DNA of 64,000 nucleotides from NCBI GenBank assembly GCA_964428015.1, contig CAYRWR010000017.1, positions 1 through 64,000 on the forward strand, given 5' to 3'. Position 1 is the first letter of the stretch. Every line of letters begins with the position of its first letter. The position numbers were made by a program, and so were the translations under genes. This document shows positions 49,776 through 58,065 of the stretch, in pieces. The notes under the pieces were generated by a model that ran no database searches, had not been told where the DNA came from, and was given only the letters and a program-made list of their open reading frames with translations. The stretch comes from CAYRWR01 sp964428015 (GTDB taxonomy: Bacteria > Spirochaetota > Brevinematia > Brevinematales > CAYRWR01).

Positions 49776-50657
49776 ATGAATCCTGCTATCCAGTTTACCG
49801 ATATAAAGGAACTGAAAAAAGCCTACCAGGGTAAAGTGCGCGATATATATACTATCGATGATGAACGCTGGCTGATGGTCACTACCGACCGTTTATCCGC
49901 TTTTGACGTAGTTTTCCCTGACGCCATTCCAGACAAAGGCATGGTACTGAACCATATCTCCAACTCCTGGTTTAAACGTATGACCTTTATCGACAACCAC
50001 CTGCTCTCTACCACACCTGAGAAGGAGCTGCCTTTCCTCAAAAACTACCCCGGCCTGGCGGAACGCAGTATCATCGTCCGCAAAGTCCAGCGCCTGGATG
50101 TGGAGTTTGTGATCAGGGGCTATCTCTTCGGTAGTGTGTTCAATGAATACCAGAAGCATCAGACCGCGGGGGGCAATCCCCTGCCCGCCGGATTGCAGAT
50201 GGCGGAGATTCTGCCTGAGCCTATCTTTACTCCTGCTGCCAAGAATGACACCGGCCACGATGAAAATATTAATTACGACCAGATGGTCAACATCATCGGA
50301 AAAGAACTGGGAGAAAAGACCTATCAGACTTCAATGCGCCTCTATAGTGAAGCCCGGGACAGAATGGCCGCTCATGGCATCATCCTAGCCGACACCAAGT
50401 TCGAATTCGGGCTGGATGACCAGGGACAGCTCATCCTGATTGATGAGATTTTGACCCCAGACTCCTCCCGCTACTGGGACGGCTCTACCTACGCTGTAGG
50501 TTCCAGCCCTCAGAGCTACGACAAGCAGTTCGTGCGGGATTATGCCTCCGCCCAGGTATGGGACAAGACGCCCCCCGCGCCCCGCCTGCCTGAGGATATT
50601 ATTATGAAGACGCGTGATAAGTACCTGCAGATAAAGTCGATCATCGACAAATTATAG
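49776..50657 (+). CDS. purC: SAICAR synthetase
   Basis: A 293-residue phosphoribosylaminoimidazole-succinocarboxamide synthase, which adds aspartate to CAIR in purine synthesis. ATG 49776 is used because GGGAG precedes it and the family begins there; a longer frame to 49683 crosses the predicted promoter. Motifs are GKVRDIYTI near residue 20 (ATP-binding), DRLSAFDVVFPDAIPDKG, VEFVIRGYLFGS near 112, and LIDEILTPDSSRYWDG near 228. The RDD gene follows 7 bases downstream. Confidence 0.97.
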   Translation: MNPAIQFTDIKELKKAYQGKVRDIYTIDDERWLMVTTDRLSAFDVVFPDAIPDKGMVLNHISNSWFKRMTFIDNHLLSTTPEKELPFLKNYPGLAERSIIVRKVQRLDVEFVIRGYLFGSVFNEYQKHQTAGGNPLPAGLQMAEILPEPIFTPAAKNDTGHDENINYDQMVNIIGKELGEKTYQTSMRLYSEARDRMAAHGIILADTKFEFGLDDQGQLILIDEILTPDSSRYWDGSTYAVGSSPQSYDKQFVRDYASAQVWDKTPPAPRLPEDIIMKTRDKYLQIKSIIDKL

Positions 50658-50664
50658 GAATTAT

Positions 50665-51285
50665 ATGGAAGCCACAGAGATCAAGCCCATCCTGCTTAAA
50701 TTTGCGCCTGCCTGGAAGAGGATACTCAGCTATGTAATCGATGTGACTATACTTATGACCATACTATCTCTACTCTATGTGCAGTCTTTCAGCCGCCAGG
50801 CCGCTGCCGTTAGTGACCCCCAGGTGGAATGGTCAGTATTTCCCCAGAGCTACCAGGATGCTTTTAAGCCACTCTATGAGAAAATGGATGTGCGTCAGAA
50901 AGCCATGTTTTCCATCATACTCCACAATCGGAACCTGATCTCGGTTATTAACCTGATTGTCTATGCCGTGTATTTTATCATCATGTGGGCCGGCTGGGGC
51001 CAGACCCTGGGTAACCGTATCCTGCGGATTGCCGTGATTGACGTCAGGAGCCGCCCCCTGAATATTCTGCAGAGCATGCTGCGATATTCCGGTCTTTTGG
51101 CCTCACAGATAATTTTTTATGCCCCGCTTTTATTTGTCCTTCAGCCTGTTTACCGGCAGCGCATTCATGACTTTATTTCCGCCTCTGTGGTGGTCGAAGT
51201 CCCGGATGACATCAAGGAACAGATTATAAGACAGAGGGAACAGATGGAAGAAGATGTCTTGAGAGAAGACGACAGAGACAGCTGA
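50665..51285 (+). CDS. RDD-family membrane protein
   Basis: A 206-residue protein with an RDD domain: APAWKRILSYVIDVTILMTIL at residues 10-30, the second helix pair with WAGWGQTLGNRILRIAVIDV near 111, and a third hydrophobic hairpin LRYSGLLASQIIFYAPLLFVL. The charged tail is Glu/Arg-rich. RDD proteins are membrane proteins of largely unknown role; some have been tied to Na+ exchange. Co-transcribed with purC (7-base gap); the functional link is not obvious. Confidence 0.85.
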   Translation: MEATEIKPILLKFAPAWKRILSYVIDVTILMTILSLLYVQSFSRQAAAVSDPQVEWSVFPQSYQDAFKPLYEKMDVRQKAMFSIILHNRNLISVINLIVYAVYFIIMWAGWGQTLGNRILRIAVIDVRSRPLNILQSMLRYSGLLASQIIFYAPLLFVLQPVYRQRIHDFISASVVVEVPDDIKEQIIRQREQMEEDVLREDDRDS

Positions 51286-51286
51286 T

Positions 51287-53374
51287 TTAGCGTGCTTCCA
51301 TTACGATAAAGCACACATCATCCTCAAACTGATCCGTACCCCGAAAATCATTTAATTGGATTTGCATTTCATGTACCAGATCCAGGGGTTTATGATCCTG
51401 ACCCCACCTGAGGATATCCATCAGCCGGGCTGATTCAAAATCCACCACTTCCTGTCTTTCCTGACGGGCCTGATCCGAGATGCGGACCGCTTCGGTCAAT
51501 CCGTCAGTATATAGAAACAACTTACTGCCCGGTTCCAGGGTGATCTGATGATTTTGATACATGATACCGTTATCCTGCATTTCATGGTTCTTGAGAATGA
51601 GCAGCGGCATATTACCTTTGCCCCGGGCCAGATGTTGAATACCCTGAGCTGTGATCACATAGGGGATGGTATGCCCGGCATTGGCATAGTGCAATTCCCT
51701 GGTTACAGGGTCATAGATGCCGTAAAAAGCAGTGACAAAATTCCCCCCGGACTGGTCAAACAAAGTCATATTGAGAAAATGCAGGAACTCTGCCGGATTG
51801 TCTATAATACCGGAAAACTGCATGGAATAACTCTTGATCATAGTGGTAATAAATGCCGCGGGTACTCCATGGCCGCTGACATCGGAGATAAACAGCCCCA
51901 GCTTCCCCCCTGACAGGGATAGAAAATCAAAAAAGTCACCACCCACCAGTTCCATCGAGCGGTAAAAGAAGGCGATGTTATCCGGCCCGGAAGAAGGTAT
52001 GATCTGACTCTGAATCTTACGCGCAATAGCCAACTCATTCAGCATTTGATCATTCTGAGCTCTGAGCTTGTTCCTTTCCGCCTCCAGTTCCTGAGTGCGT
52101 TTGTAGACCTCGATCTCCAGATCCAGACTGCCGATTTCCGTATCTTCAAAGGCATGGGTCAGGCGCCTCAGCAGTACCAGCGACTGGCCAAAGATCATGA
52201 TCACAAAACCCAGGGCCATCAGCTGAGGAGTGAACAGCACACCGTTACTGACCAGGATATCATTAATGACAGTAGCCATAAAAAGCAGGAACACCACTAC
52301 CAGTATCTGTGCCCCCTCACGGTGATGCCTAATAGCCTGGATCAGACACCAGGCTAGATATATCACGCTTAATACCGCTAATATCTGATAGGGCAGTAGA
52401 GTCTGACTGTAAATAGTTGCTGGAAGTATTACCGGTATCAATACCATTGGGATATGAGCCAGTATTATGACCCTCGCCAGCTTGGGGTGGATCTCCTGGG
52501 GGTACAGATGAGCCAGAAAGCCGGTCAAAGCGGGCAGCATGAGGTAAGACAGAATATAGGCCAGTCTGGTCTGTACATACCAGTCTATAGACGGAAAAAG
52601 CTGAGAAAAGAAATACTGACCTACCAATCCAGATCTTAAAGCAATCACTGTACATAGAATGGCAAAGTATAACGAAGAAGGTTCCCGCCTGCGGAATAAA
52701 AACATGGCCAGATGATAGATACCCATAATAAACAGGATACCAATGAGAATGAGGTCAACACCCAGTTGTCTTTGCTGATAGCGTGTAATATCAGAGGCGG
52801 TACCCAGGAGATACTTTTCGACCATTCCGCCGTATTTGTAGTCAAAATTTGCCCATTGCACTACAATATCTACTGTGGGGCTGGTCGCCTGGAAAAACAC
52901 CAGCTGGGGCCTGACTTTGGGATAATAACCAGCTTTATTGGTAGCGACCCGGCCCCCGCCCGAGAAAAATTGCCCGTTGACCCAGAGATCATAGGTGGTA
53001 CTATGATTAGGGACCATGAGACCCCACTGCTGATTGGTATCCAGGCCGGTGAGATGGAGATGAAAGGTAGCATAGCCTTGGCCGCTCAGACCCTGAGCTT
53101 TATCTTGCGGACTGGCAAACATACTGGGAAACCGCACCACAATCGGCTGGGCTACACTTCCCTGTTTAAAATCGGCAGGTGTGTACAGGTGGTTCCAGTA
53201 CACTTCCCATTCACCGTTGAGAGCCAGAATAGGGGTTTTGACCCTGTCCCAGTGTGATAAATCAGCCTGCCCCCCCTGGATAGGAGGTATCCCCGGGGCA
53301 CCGCAGCCGGACAGAAACAGGACGATCACAGTAGACAGGATCAGTAAAAAACGATTTAAAACAAATTTTTTCAT
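51287..53374 (-). CDS. 7TM-DISM sensor with SpoIIE phosphatase output
   Basis: A 695-residue receptor. The N-terminus has a lipobox-like signal (FLSGC, Cys24), then a 7TMR-DISM extracellular sandwich at about 40-200 (LNGEWEVYWNHLYTPADF; YATFHLHLTGLD). Seven helices lie at about 205-400 and a coiled coil at about 415-455. A SpoIIE phosphatase at about 465-695 has LVGGDFFDFL, ISDVSGHGVPAAF and LFLYTDGLTEA. The extracellular module is carbohydrate-binding-like and the output is a PP2C phosphatase for partner switching. This layout is common in spirochaetes. ATG 53374 is used; frames further upstream cross the predicted -10 box. It is the second SpoIIE protein in the window. Confidence 0.88.
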   Translation of the reverse strand: MKKFVLNRFLLILSTVIVLFLSGCGAPGIPPIQGGQADLSHWDRVKTPILALNGEWEVYWNHLYTPADFKQGSVAQPIVVRFPSMFASPQDKAQGLSGQGYATFHLHLTGLDTNQQWGLMVPNHSTTYDLWVNGQFFSGGGRVATNKAGYYPKVRPQLVFFQATSPTVDIVVQWANFDYKYGGMVEKYLLGTASDITRYQQRQLGVDLILIGILFIMGIYHLAMFLFRRREPSSLYFAILCTVIALRSGLVGQYFFSQLFPSIDWYVQTRLAYILSYLMLPALTGFLAHLYPQEIHPKLARVIILAHIPMVLIPVILPATIYSQTLLPYQILAVLSVIYLAWCLIQAIRHHREGAQILVVVFLLFMATVINDILVSNGVLFTPQLMALGFVIMIFGQSLVLLRRLTHAFEDTEIGSLDLEIEVYKRTQELEAERNKLRAQNDQMLNELAIARKIQSQIIPSSGPDNIAFFYRSMELVGGDFFDFLSLSGGKLGLFISDVSGHGVPAAFITTMIKSYSMQFSGIIDNPAEFLHFLNMTLFDQSGGNFVTAFYGIYDPVTRELHYANAGHTIPYVITAQGIQHLARGKGNMPLLILKNHEMQDNGIMYQNHQITLEPGSKLFLYTDGLTEAVRISDQARQERQEVVDFESARLMDILRWGQDHKPLDLVHEMQIQLNDFRGTDQFEDDVCFIVMEAR

Positions 53375-53381
53375 CTCTACC

Positions 53382-53409
53382 ATTATATCAGAAGTGCAGG
53401 AAAGCTCAA
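53382..53409 (-). promoter_or_regulatory. Promoter of the 7TM-DISM/SpoIIE gene, possibly leaderless
   Basis: On the minus strand TTGAGC and a perfect TATAAT are separated by 16 bases. The -10 box ends 8 bases before the A of the start codon, so transcription would begin at or next to the ATG. Confidence 0.5.
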
Positions 53410-53421
53410 GCCATAAAGCAT

Positions 53422-53449
53422 AAAAAAACCCGCCTGGTGAACAAGCGGG
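53422..53449 (-). terminator. Terminator of asd
   Basis: CCCGC at 53429-53433 pairs with GCGGG at 53445-53449, extended by wobble pairs. Seven T residues follow on the minus strand. Confidence 0.85.
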
Positions 53450-53468
53450 CAATTGAAATCTTGGTAAA

Positions 53469-54476
53469 TTACAGAATCTCAGCGATCTGTACCGCGTTGG
53501 AAGCGGCACCCTTGAGCAGGTTGTCTGACACACACCAGAAGTTGAGTCCGTTCTCGGTATGGAGGTCTTCACGGATACGTCCCACAAATGTTTCAAACTT
53601 GTCCTCACATTCCAGGGGAGTGGGATAACCGTTGTTGGCCAGGTCATCCTGTACTACCAGCATATCAGAGAAATTCCCCATCAGTTCACCGGCTTTGGCC
53701 CGGGAGATCTTCTTCTCGGTTTCGATGTAGATGCTCTCCGAATGCCCGCGCAGCACCGGTACCCGCACACAGGTAGCGGTAACTTTGATGTTTTCAGAGT
53801 GCATGATCTTCACGGTCTCATGCACCATCTTCATCTCTTCTTTGGTGAAGCCGTTGTCCAGGAAGACATCGATATGGGGGATCACATTATAGGCGATCTG
53901 CCGGCTGAACTTGGCGGGTTTGTCGATGGGCTGGCCCTTGACCAGTTTCTCCATCTGGGCGGTGAGCTCGTTGATGCCTACCTGGCCCGCGCCGCTCACT
54001 GCCTGGTAGGTCGACACGATGACTTTTTTGATAGTGCCGTAGTCATGCAGAGGCTTCAGGGCTACCACCATCTGTATGGTAGAACAGTTAGGGTTGGCTA
54101 TGATGCCTTTGTGCTTTTTAACATCCTCGGGATTGACCTCAGGTACCACCAGGGGGACCTCGGGATCCATACGCCAGGCGCTGGAGTTATCGATCACCAC
54201 TGTACCGGCTTTGGCCACAAAGGGCGCGAAGCGGGTAGAAGTACCGCCACCCGCTGAAAACAGCGCGATATCGATACCCTGACCGTTAAAGGCGGTCTCG
54301 GTGAGCAATTCTATCTTGACTTCCTGGCCTTTATAGGAGAGCTTTCCCCCGGCCGAGCGTTCACTGGCAAAAAAACGAATGTCCTTTACAGGAAAATTAC
54401 GGCGTTCCAGGGTACGGATCATTTCCCTGCCCACAGCACCACTGGCCCCTACTACGGCCACGACTTTTCCAGACAT
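53469..54476 (-). CDS. asd: Aspartate-semialdehyde dehydrogenase
   Basis: A 335-residue NADPH-dependent enzyme that converts aspartyl phosphate to aspartate semialdehyde for lysine, diaminopimelate, threonine and methionine synthesis. The nucleotide-binding VVGASGAVGREM is at 8-19, the catalytic Cys131 is in NPNCSTIQ, SGAG is at 161-164, and His245 is in VPVLRGHSE. Length is normal. The start at 54476 follows GGGAGG. It is monocistronic with its own promoter and terminator. Confidence 0.97.
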   Translation of the reverse strand: MSGKVVAVVGASGAVGREMIRTLERRNFPVKDIRFFASERSAGGKLSYKGQEVKIELLTETAFNGQGIDIALFSAGGGTSTRFAPFVAKAGTVVIDNSSAWRMDPEVPLVVPEVNPEDVKKHKGIIANPNCSTIQMVVALKPLHDYGTIKKVIVSTYQAVSGAGQVGINELTAQMEKLVKGQPIDKPAKFSRQIAYNVIPHIDVFLDNGFTKEEMKMVHETVKIMHSENIKVTATCVRVPVLRGHSESIYIETEKKISRAKAGELMGNFSDMLVVQDDLANNGYPTPLECEDKFETFVGRIREDLHTENGLNFWCVSDNLLKGAASNAVQIAEIL

Positions 54477-54505
54477 AGCGTCCTCCCGATAAAATAATGA
54501 GAAAT

Positions 54506-54534
54506 ATTTTAATTCCAGACCCCCGATAAGTCAA
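54506..54534 (-). promoter_or_regulatory. Promoter of asd
   Basis: On the minus strand TTGACT and TAAAAT are separated by 17 bases. The leader is only about 25 bases, so no lysine riboswitch can fit. Confidence 0.75.
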
Positions 54535-55013
54535 AATAACAGCCCCCCGCAAAAAACTATTTTCAGGCAGATTTCACTTTTTTGGGCTTAGTCAGGTACT
54601 ATATATAGGACAAAACACGAACACTTCTCCTTCTGTAGCATGAGCCCTTCCCCCGACCCGGGAGGGGCTTTTGCACGTATAGTCGTCAAGGGAGATGGGG
54701 GGAAGTAAAGTGGGTTATAATGGGGCAGTGGAGTCCATGCAAATACAGCCTGGCCTGTTTTCCAGCCTGGGGGGATTCCACTTGGGGCCTCTGTGGTGCG
54801 GCTCCCGCCGTATCCGGTATTCCCGGCGGAGCTGGGGGGTGCGGTTGTCCCTTCTCACAGGAGTCTGGAGACTAGTTTCTATTCATCTATTCAGGATGGT
54901 GCGTTTTACCGAGGACAGGGCGGTGCCGTTTTTGTGAACACTCCGTGTCTTTACTCAGGTTATTTTTTTGACGGAGCGGGTCTTTTCTTCTACAATCATG
55001 ACAGGAGGAGATC
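54535..55013. other. Long intergenic stretch with hairpins and one weak frame
   Basis: Between asd and the next gene lie a terminator-like hairpin (54643-54673) and a TATAAT at 54716-54721 without a good -35 box. Two further hairpins follow: AGTGGAGTCC at 54727-54736 with 54773-54782, and a 9-pair stem between 54801-54810 and 54824-54832. An open frame covers the right part. Confidence 0.5.
54643..54673 (+). terminator. Terminator-like hairpin without an upstream gene
   Basis: A 10-pair stem (54643-54652 with 54660-54669, one G-T pair) is followed by TTTT. No plus-strand gene precedes it, so it may end a small RNA or reverse-strand readthrough. Confidence 0.5.
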
Positions 55014-55017
55014 ATGA
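54793..55017 (+). CDS. Possible small coupled gene, unproven
   Basis: A stop-free frame of about 98 codons (from 54721) ends with TGA overlapping the ATG of the next gene in the ATGA arrangement typical of coupled genes. The first plausible start is a GTG at 54793, giving 74 residues with a Gly/Phe/Tyr-rich C-terminal part (SGYFFDGAGLFFYNHD). There is no ATG and no strong ribosome site, and the region also folds into hairpins. It could be a decayed gene or chance. No family was recognised. Confidence 0.2.
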   Translation: MVRLPPYPVFPAELGGAVVPSHRSLETSFYSSIQDGAFYRGQGGAVFVNTPCLYSGYFFDGAGLFFYNHDRRRS

Positions 55018-55388
55018 ATAACGACACCCTGAAGCTGGTAATTACAATCGCGAGCGGGGTATTATCCCTGGTGACCGGTATCATCCTGACTGTCAAGGGC
55101 AGTCCCTACCCCCAGGGCCTGACTGCCGTCCACAAGATCCTGACCCTGGTCATGATCGTATTCCTGGTAGTACTCACCCTGCCCCTGGTCAGACAAAAAT
55201 CCATGAACACCCTGCAATGGTCGCTGCTCATAGGCGCGGCTGTGACCGCCCTTTTATCCATTGCCAGCGGGGCGGTACTGAGCGGAAACAAAGTGACTCA
55301 GGGCTTTTTCCTGACCACGCACCGGATTTCACCCTGGCTGACCTATATCCTGTCAGGTGTCTATCTTTTTCTGATAAAGAAAGGATAA
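55014..55388 (+). CDS. Small four-helix membrane protein of unknown function
   Basis: A 124-residue protein with four hydrophobic helices at about 6-27, 38-59, 67-89 and 104-121. His residues lie at the starts of helices 2 and 4 (AVHKILT; TTHRISPW), a spacing that could bind haem or metal but is unproven. A very strong AGGAGGAG site precedes the ATG. The next gene starts 8 bases after its stop. No named family was recognised. Confidence 0.7.
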   Translation: MNNDTLKLVITIASGVLSLVTGIILTVKGSPYPQGLTAVHKILTLVMIVFLVVLTLPLVRQKSMNTLQWSLLIGAAVTALLSIASGAVLSGNKVTQGFFLTTHRISPWLTYILSGVYLFLIKKG

Positions 55389-55396
55389 ATTACACT

Positions 55397-55693
55397 TTGC
55401 CTGTTTATTTTATAGCCCGGATCCGGGTACAGGACCCGCATAAATACCAGGAATACATCCAAAAAGCAGGGCCAGTGGTCCGTTCCTTTGGGGGTCAATA
55501 TATCCTGCAATCCGATGCGATGCTTCAGTCATCCGACAGCTTCCAGCCTGACCGGGTGGTGATTATTTCCTTTCCCGATCAGGATAGTTATACAGCCTGT
55601 TTTTCTTCCCAGGCATATACCGGGATAGCACATCTGCGACTTGAGTCGACCGTCAGCGAGACCATTTTAGTCGAGGGTAAGACACCGGTTTGA
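55397..55693 (+). CDS. DUF1330-family protein with TTG start
   Basis: A 98-residue protein of the DUF1330 ferredoxin-like (dimeric alpha/beta barrel) fold: PVYFIARIRVQDPHKYQEYI at the N-terminus, VRSFGGQYILQS, then PDRVVIISFPDQDSYTACFSS and a final SETILVEG strand. No ATG lies in the right place. TTG at 55397 gives the normal family length and begins 8 bases after the previous stop, with AAAGGA upstream. Function of the family is unknown. Its stop abuts the convergent methyltransferase gene. Confidence 0.75.
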   Translation: MPVYFIARIRVQDPHKYQEYIQKAGPVVRSFGGQYILQSDAMLQSSDSFQPDRVVIISFPDQDSYTACFSSQAYTGIAHLRLESTVSETILVEGKTPV

Positions 55694-56368
55694 CTATCGG
55701 GCTTTTTTTCTGGTACAGAGGTAGAGGTGGACGCTGCCCCAGCCTCCCACACTCCTGTCTTCAAAATCAAATCCGTTCCTGGCCAGATGGGCGGGGATAT
55801 CCTTGATGAAATCACCCATTTTTTCCCATAGCCTGACAAAAGAATATCCCCAGATATTGCGGTCAGCCGGATAGTCAAAATCTACCAGTAACAGTCGGCC
55901 ATCGTCTTTGAGAACCCGCCTGATTTCAGCCAGGGCTTTATCCCCGTCGGGATAGCCGGTAAAAGCCATAGTATTAATGATGGTGTCAAAGCTCTTGTCG
56001 GGAAAGGGCAGCTTTTCCACGTTGGCCTGGAGCAGCTCTGCCCGGAGATTTTTTTTAGCTAAACGCTGGCTGGTTACTTCTACCATGTTTTGATTGTAGT
56101 CTATGCCGGTCACTTCCAACTCAGGATTTCCGGCATAACGGCTCATCAGATAGCCGTTTCCGAAGGATACTTCCAGAACTTTTTTACCCTGGATGTGGGG
56201 CAGGACTTTTTTGATCCATTTTTTCCACACAGGAAAGAAAAACAGAAAAACCCCGTAAATCCTGGACATCCAGTCATATTCCTTGTTCATCTTTTCAGTA
56301 TAATTCTTATCGAGCTGACCAGGATCCAGGTAGCGGATCTTTTCGGGTTTTACTTTAAACCAGGGCAT
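55694..56368 (-). CDS. Class I SAM-dependent methyltransferase
   Basis: A 224-residue Methyltransf_11-type enzyme. The SAM-binding motif I is VLEVSFGNGYLMSRY near residue 71 and the acidic end of beta-2 is VTGIDYNQNM. Motif post-II is LPFPDKSFDTIINTMAF and RRVLKDDGRLLLVDF follows. An N-terminal extension of about 60 residues resembles UbiE/COQ5-like methyltransferases, so a quinone or lipid substrate is possible. It converges with the DUF1330 gene with no space between the stops. Confidence 0.85.
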   Translation of the reverse strand: MPWFKVKPEKIRYLDPGQLDKNYTEKMNKEYDWMSRIYGVFLFFFPVWKKWIKKVLPHIQGKKVLEVSFGNGYLMSRYAGNPELEVTGIDYNQNMVEVTSQRLAKKNLRAELLQANVEKLPFPDKSFDTIINTMAFTGYPDGDKALAEIRRVLKDDGRLLLVDFDYPADRNIWGYSFVRLWEKMGDFIKDIPAHLARNGFDFEDRSVGGWGSVHLYLCTRKKAR

Positions 56369-56524
56369 AATATCTCCTTATTATTAAACTTACAAAGCAT
56401 ACTTTACTTTGCCTTACACGTCAAAATGAGTCATATAATATACTGAAAATTATTACTAAAGTTACATTGTGAAAAAACTTATTTTACACTAGAATATTTG
56501 CCGGGTGTCAGGGAGGCATTTAAC

Positions 56525-58060
56525 ATGCTTAGAAGAGAAGAAAGAATGTCTGTTGTATTTTCATTTTTTATATTAATATTTTTACCAGGGTGTACAGTCC
56601 TCTCCTCCCTTTTTCCAGACCGGATACCGCCCCAAATCATACAGCAGCCCCAACCCCTCTCCATAGATATAAGTCAGACCGGCACCTTCAGCGTGTCTGT
56701 CAGCTCCCCGGTGAGGGTAACCTATCAGTGGAAATGTGATGATGTGGATGTGCCGGGTGCCACCAATGCCGCATATACCACCCCGGTTGCCACTTCAGTC
56801 AACCAGACAGGTCAGCGATATTCCGTGTTCATCAGCAGCACCAATGGTAATATCCAATCCGACTATGCTACACTAAGTGTACGTGCCGGCCTGGATATGT
56901 CCGGTGAGTTTCCCATTGGGGTGTGGATGCAGTCCCCCGGCCGGCTTTTTAATGGAAAACCCAATGGACTCAATTACCGTAATATCGGAATAAATACCTT
57001 TGTGGGATTGTGGAAGTGGCCGGATGAAAGCGGTATGTACGTAGGCTACAATCTGGTCACTGCCGGATACCTGCAAACTTATGGTATGAAAGCCTATGCC
57101 GGAAACTCTCCTGCCGCGGTACAATGGAACCAGGATCATCCGGAATTTGCCTCTAACTTTCCCGGTTATATGTTAGGCGACGAGCCGGACATGCTGTCAT
57201 TCAATTACGACCCGGTAAACCACCCTGAATATCTGTGGGCGCTGCCTCAGGTCTGGCTGACCAACGGCACCAATCTGAACCATCTGGATTCGGGACGGGA
57301 ATTTTATGCTAATTTTGGCAAACCTTTTTCCAAAGGGGGAAATTACACTCCCCAACCCGGCTCTAGCCGAGCCCAGGATTTTTCCAACTATGTGGCCCCG
57401 CTTAGTGTACTTTCCAGTGATTTTTACGGTATCACCGATCCCTATGAACAACCCACCAACCACGGCATCTGGACCTACGGACGGGCGGTACAACTGACCC
57501 GCTCGGTGAGCGGAGGCCGGCCGGTGTGGGGATTCCTGGAATGTTCGGCGCCCTGGAGCAGTACTTCCGCCTACCAGATGGCGATACGCATGCCGGCAGC
57601 TTTGATCCAACCCATAATCTGGAATATGGTCATCCAGGGTGCCGAGGGTATCGTTTACTTCTGTCATGATTTTTATCAGCCCAATGCCGACAGCCAGTCC
57701 GGCTGCCTGTACGAGCCGGGGATGCCCCAGGCTATGGCGGAGGCTGATGCTTCTGTCCAGCGCTATGCCGCAGTACTCCAGTCTCCTACCCTCACCCCGC
57801 CGACTGTTTTAGTGACAGGACCAGTGGATATTATAGTACTGGCTAAGAACTGGAACGGCACTAACTACCTCTTCTGCCAGGCCAACGGCAACGCGGCCTA
57901 CACCAGGGGAGCGGAAGTGGATGGGGTATTCACGGTAGGTAGTGTCACCGGAGGCACTGTATCTGTATTAAATGAAAACCGCCAGCTTACAGTTGCCGGC
58001 GGTTCTTTTACTGATCATTTCGGGGCTTATGAGGTCCATATCTATGCCTATCCCCAGTAA
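56525..58060 (+). CDS. Exported glycoside-hydrolase-like lipoprotein with Ig domain
   Basis: A 511-residue lipoprotein (lipobox IFLPGC). ATG 56525 is used because GGGAGG precedes it. Residues about 40-130 form an Ig-like domain (PPQIIQQPQPLSIDISQTG; VTYQWKCDDVDVPGATNAAY). Residues about 140-420 resemble a TIM barrel of the GH-A kind, with candidate acid/base and nucleophile glutamates in YMLGDEPDMLS and WGFLECSAPW. The last 90 residues form a beta sandwich typical of such enzymes. It probably cleaves extracellular polysaccharide; no family number can be given. Confidence 0.7.
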   Translation: MLRREERMSVVFSFFILIFLPGCTVLSSLFPDRIPPQIIQQPQPLSIDISQTGTFSVSVSSPVRVTYQWKCDDVDVPGATNAAYTTPVATSVNQTGQRYSVFISSTNGNIQSDYATLSVRAGLDMSGEFPIGVWMQSPGRLFNGKPNGLNYRNIGINTFVGLWKWPDESGMYVGYNLVTAGYLQTYGMKAYAGNSPAAVQWNQDHPEFASNFPGYMLGDEPDMLSFNYDPVNHPEYLWALPQVWLTNGTNLNHLDSGREFYANFGKPFSKGGNYTPQPGSSRAQDFSNYVAPLSVLSSDFYGITDPYEQPTNHGIWTYGRAVQLTRSVSGGRPVWGFLECSAPWSSTSAYQMAIRMPAALIQPIIWNMVIQGAEGIVYFCHDFYQPNADSQSGCLYEPGMPQAMAEADASVQRYAAVLQSPTLTPPTVLVTGPVDIIVLAKNWNGTNYLFCQANGNAAYTRGAEVDGVFTVGSVTGGTVSVLNENRQLTVAGGSFTDHFGAYEVHIYAYPQ

Positions 58061-58065
58061 ATATT

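Noticed and set aside
53559..54257. Plus-strand open frame of 232 codons inside asd
   Set aside because: It is a shadow of the asd coding strand with His/Gly/Asp-rich composition and no start signal.
54477..54680. Possible lysine riboswitch upstream of asd
   Set aside because: The asd promoter at 54506-54534 leaves a leader of only about 25 bases, and the hairpin at 54643 lies upstream of it.
54705..54722. MraZ-like GGGAAGTAAAGTGGG sequence
   Set aside because: No division gene cluster is nearby, and the match to a repeated GGGA box is partial.
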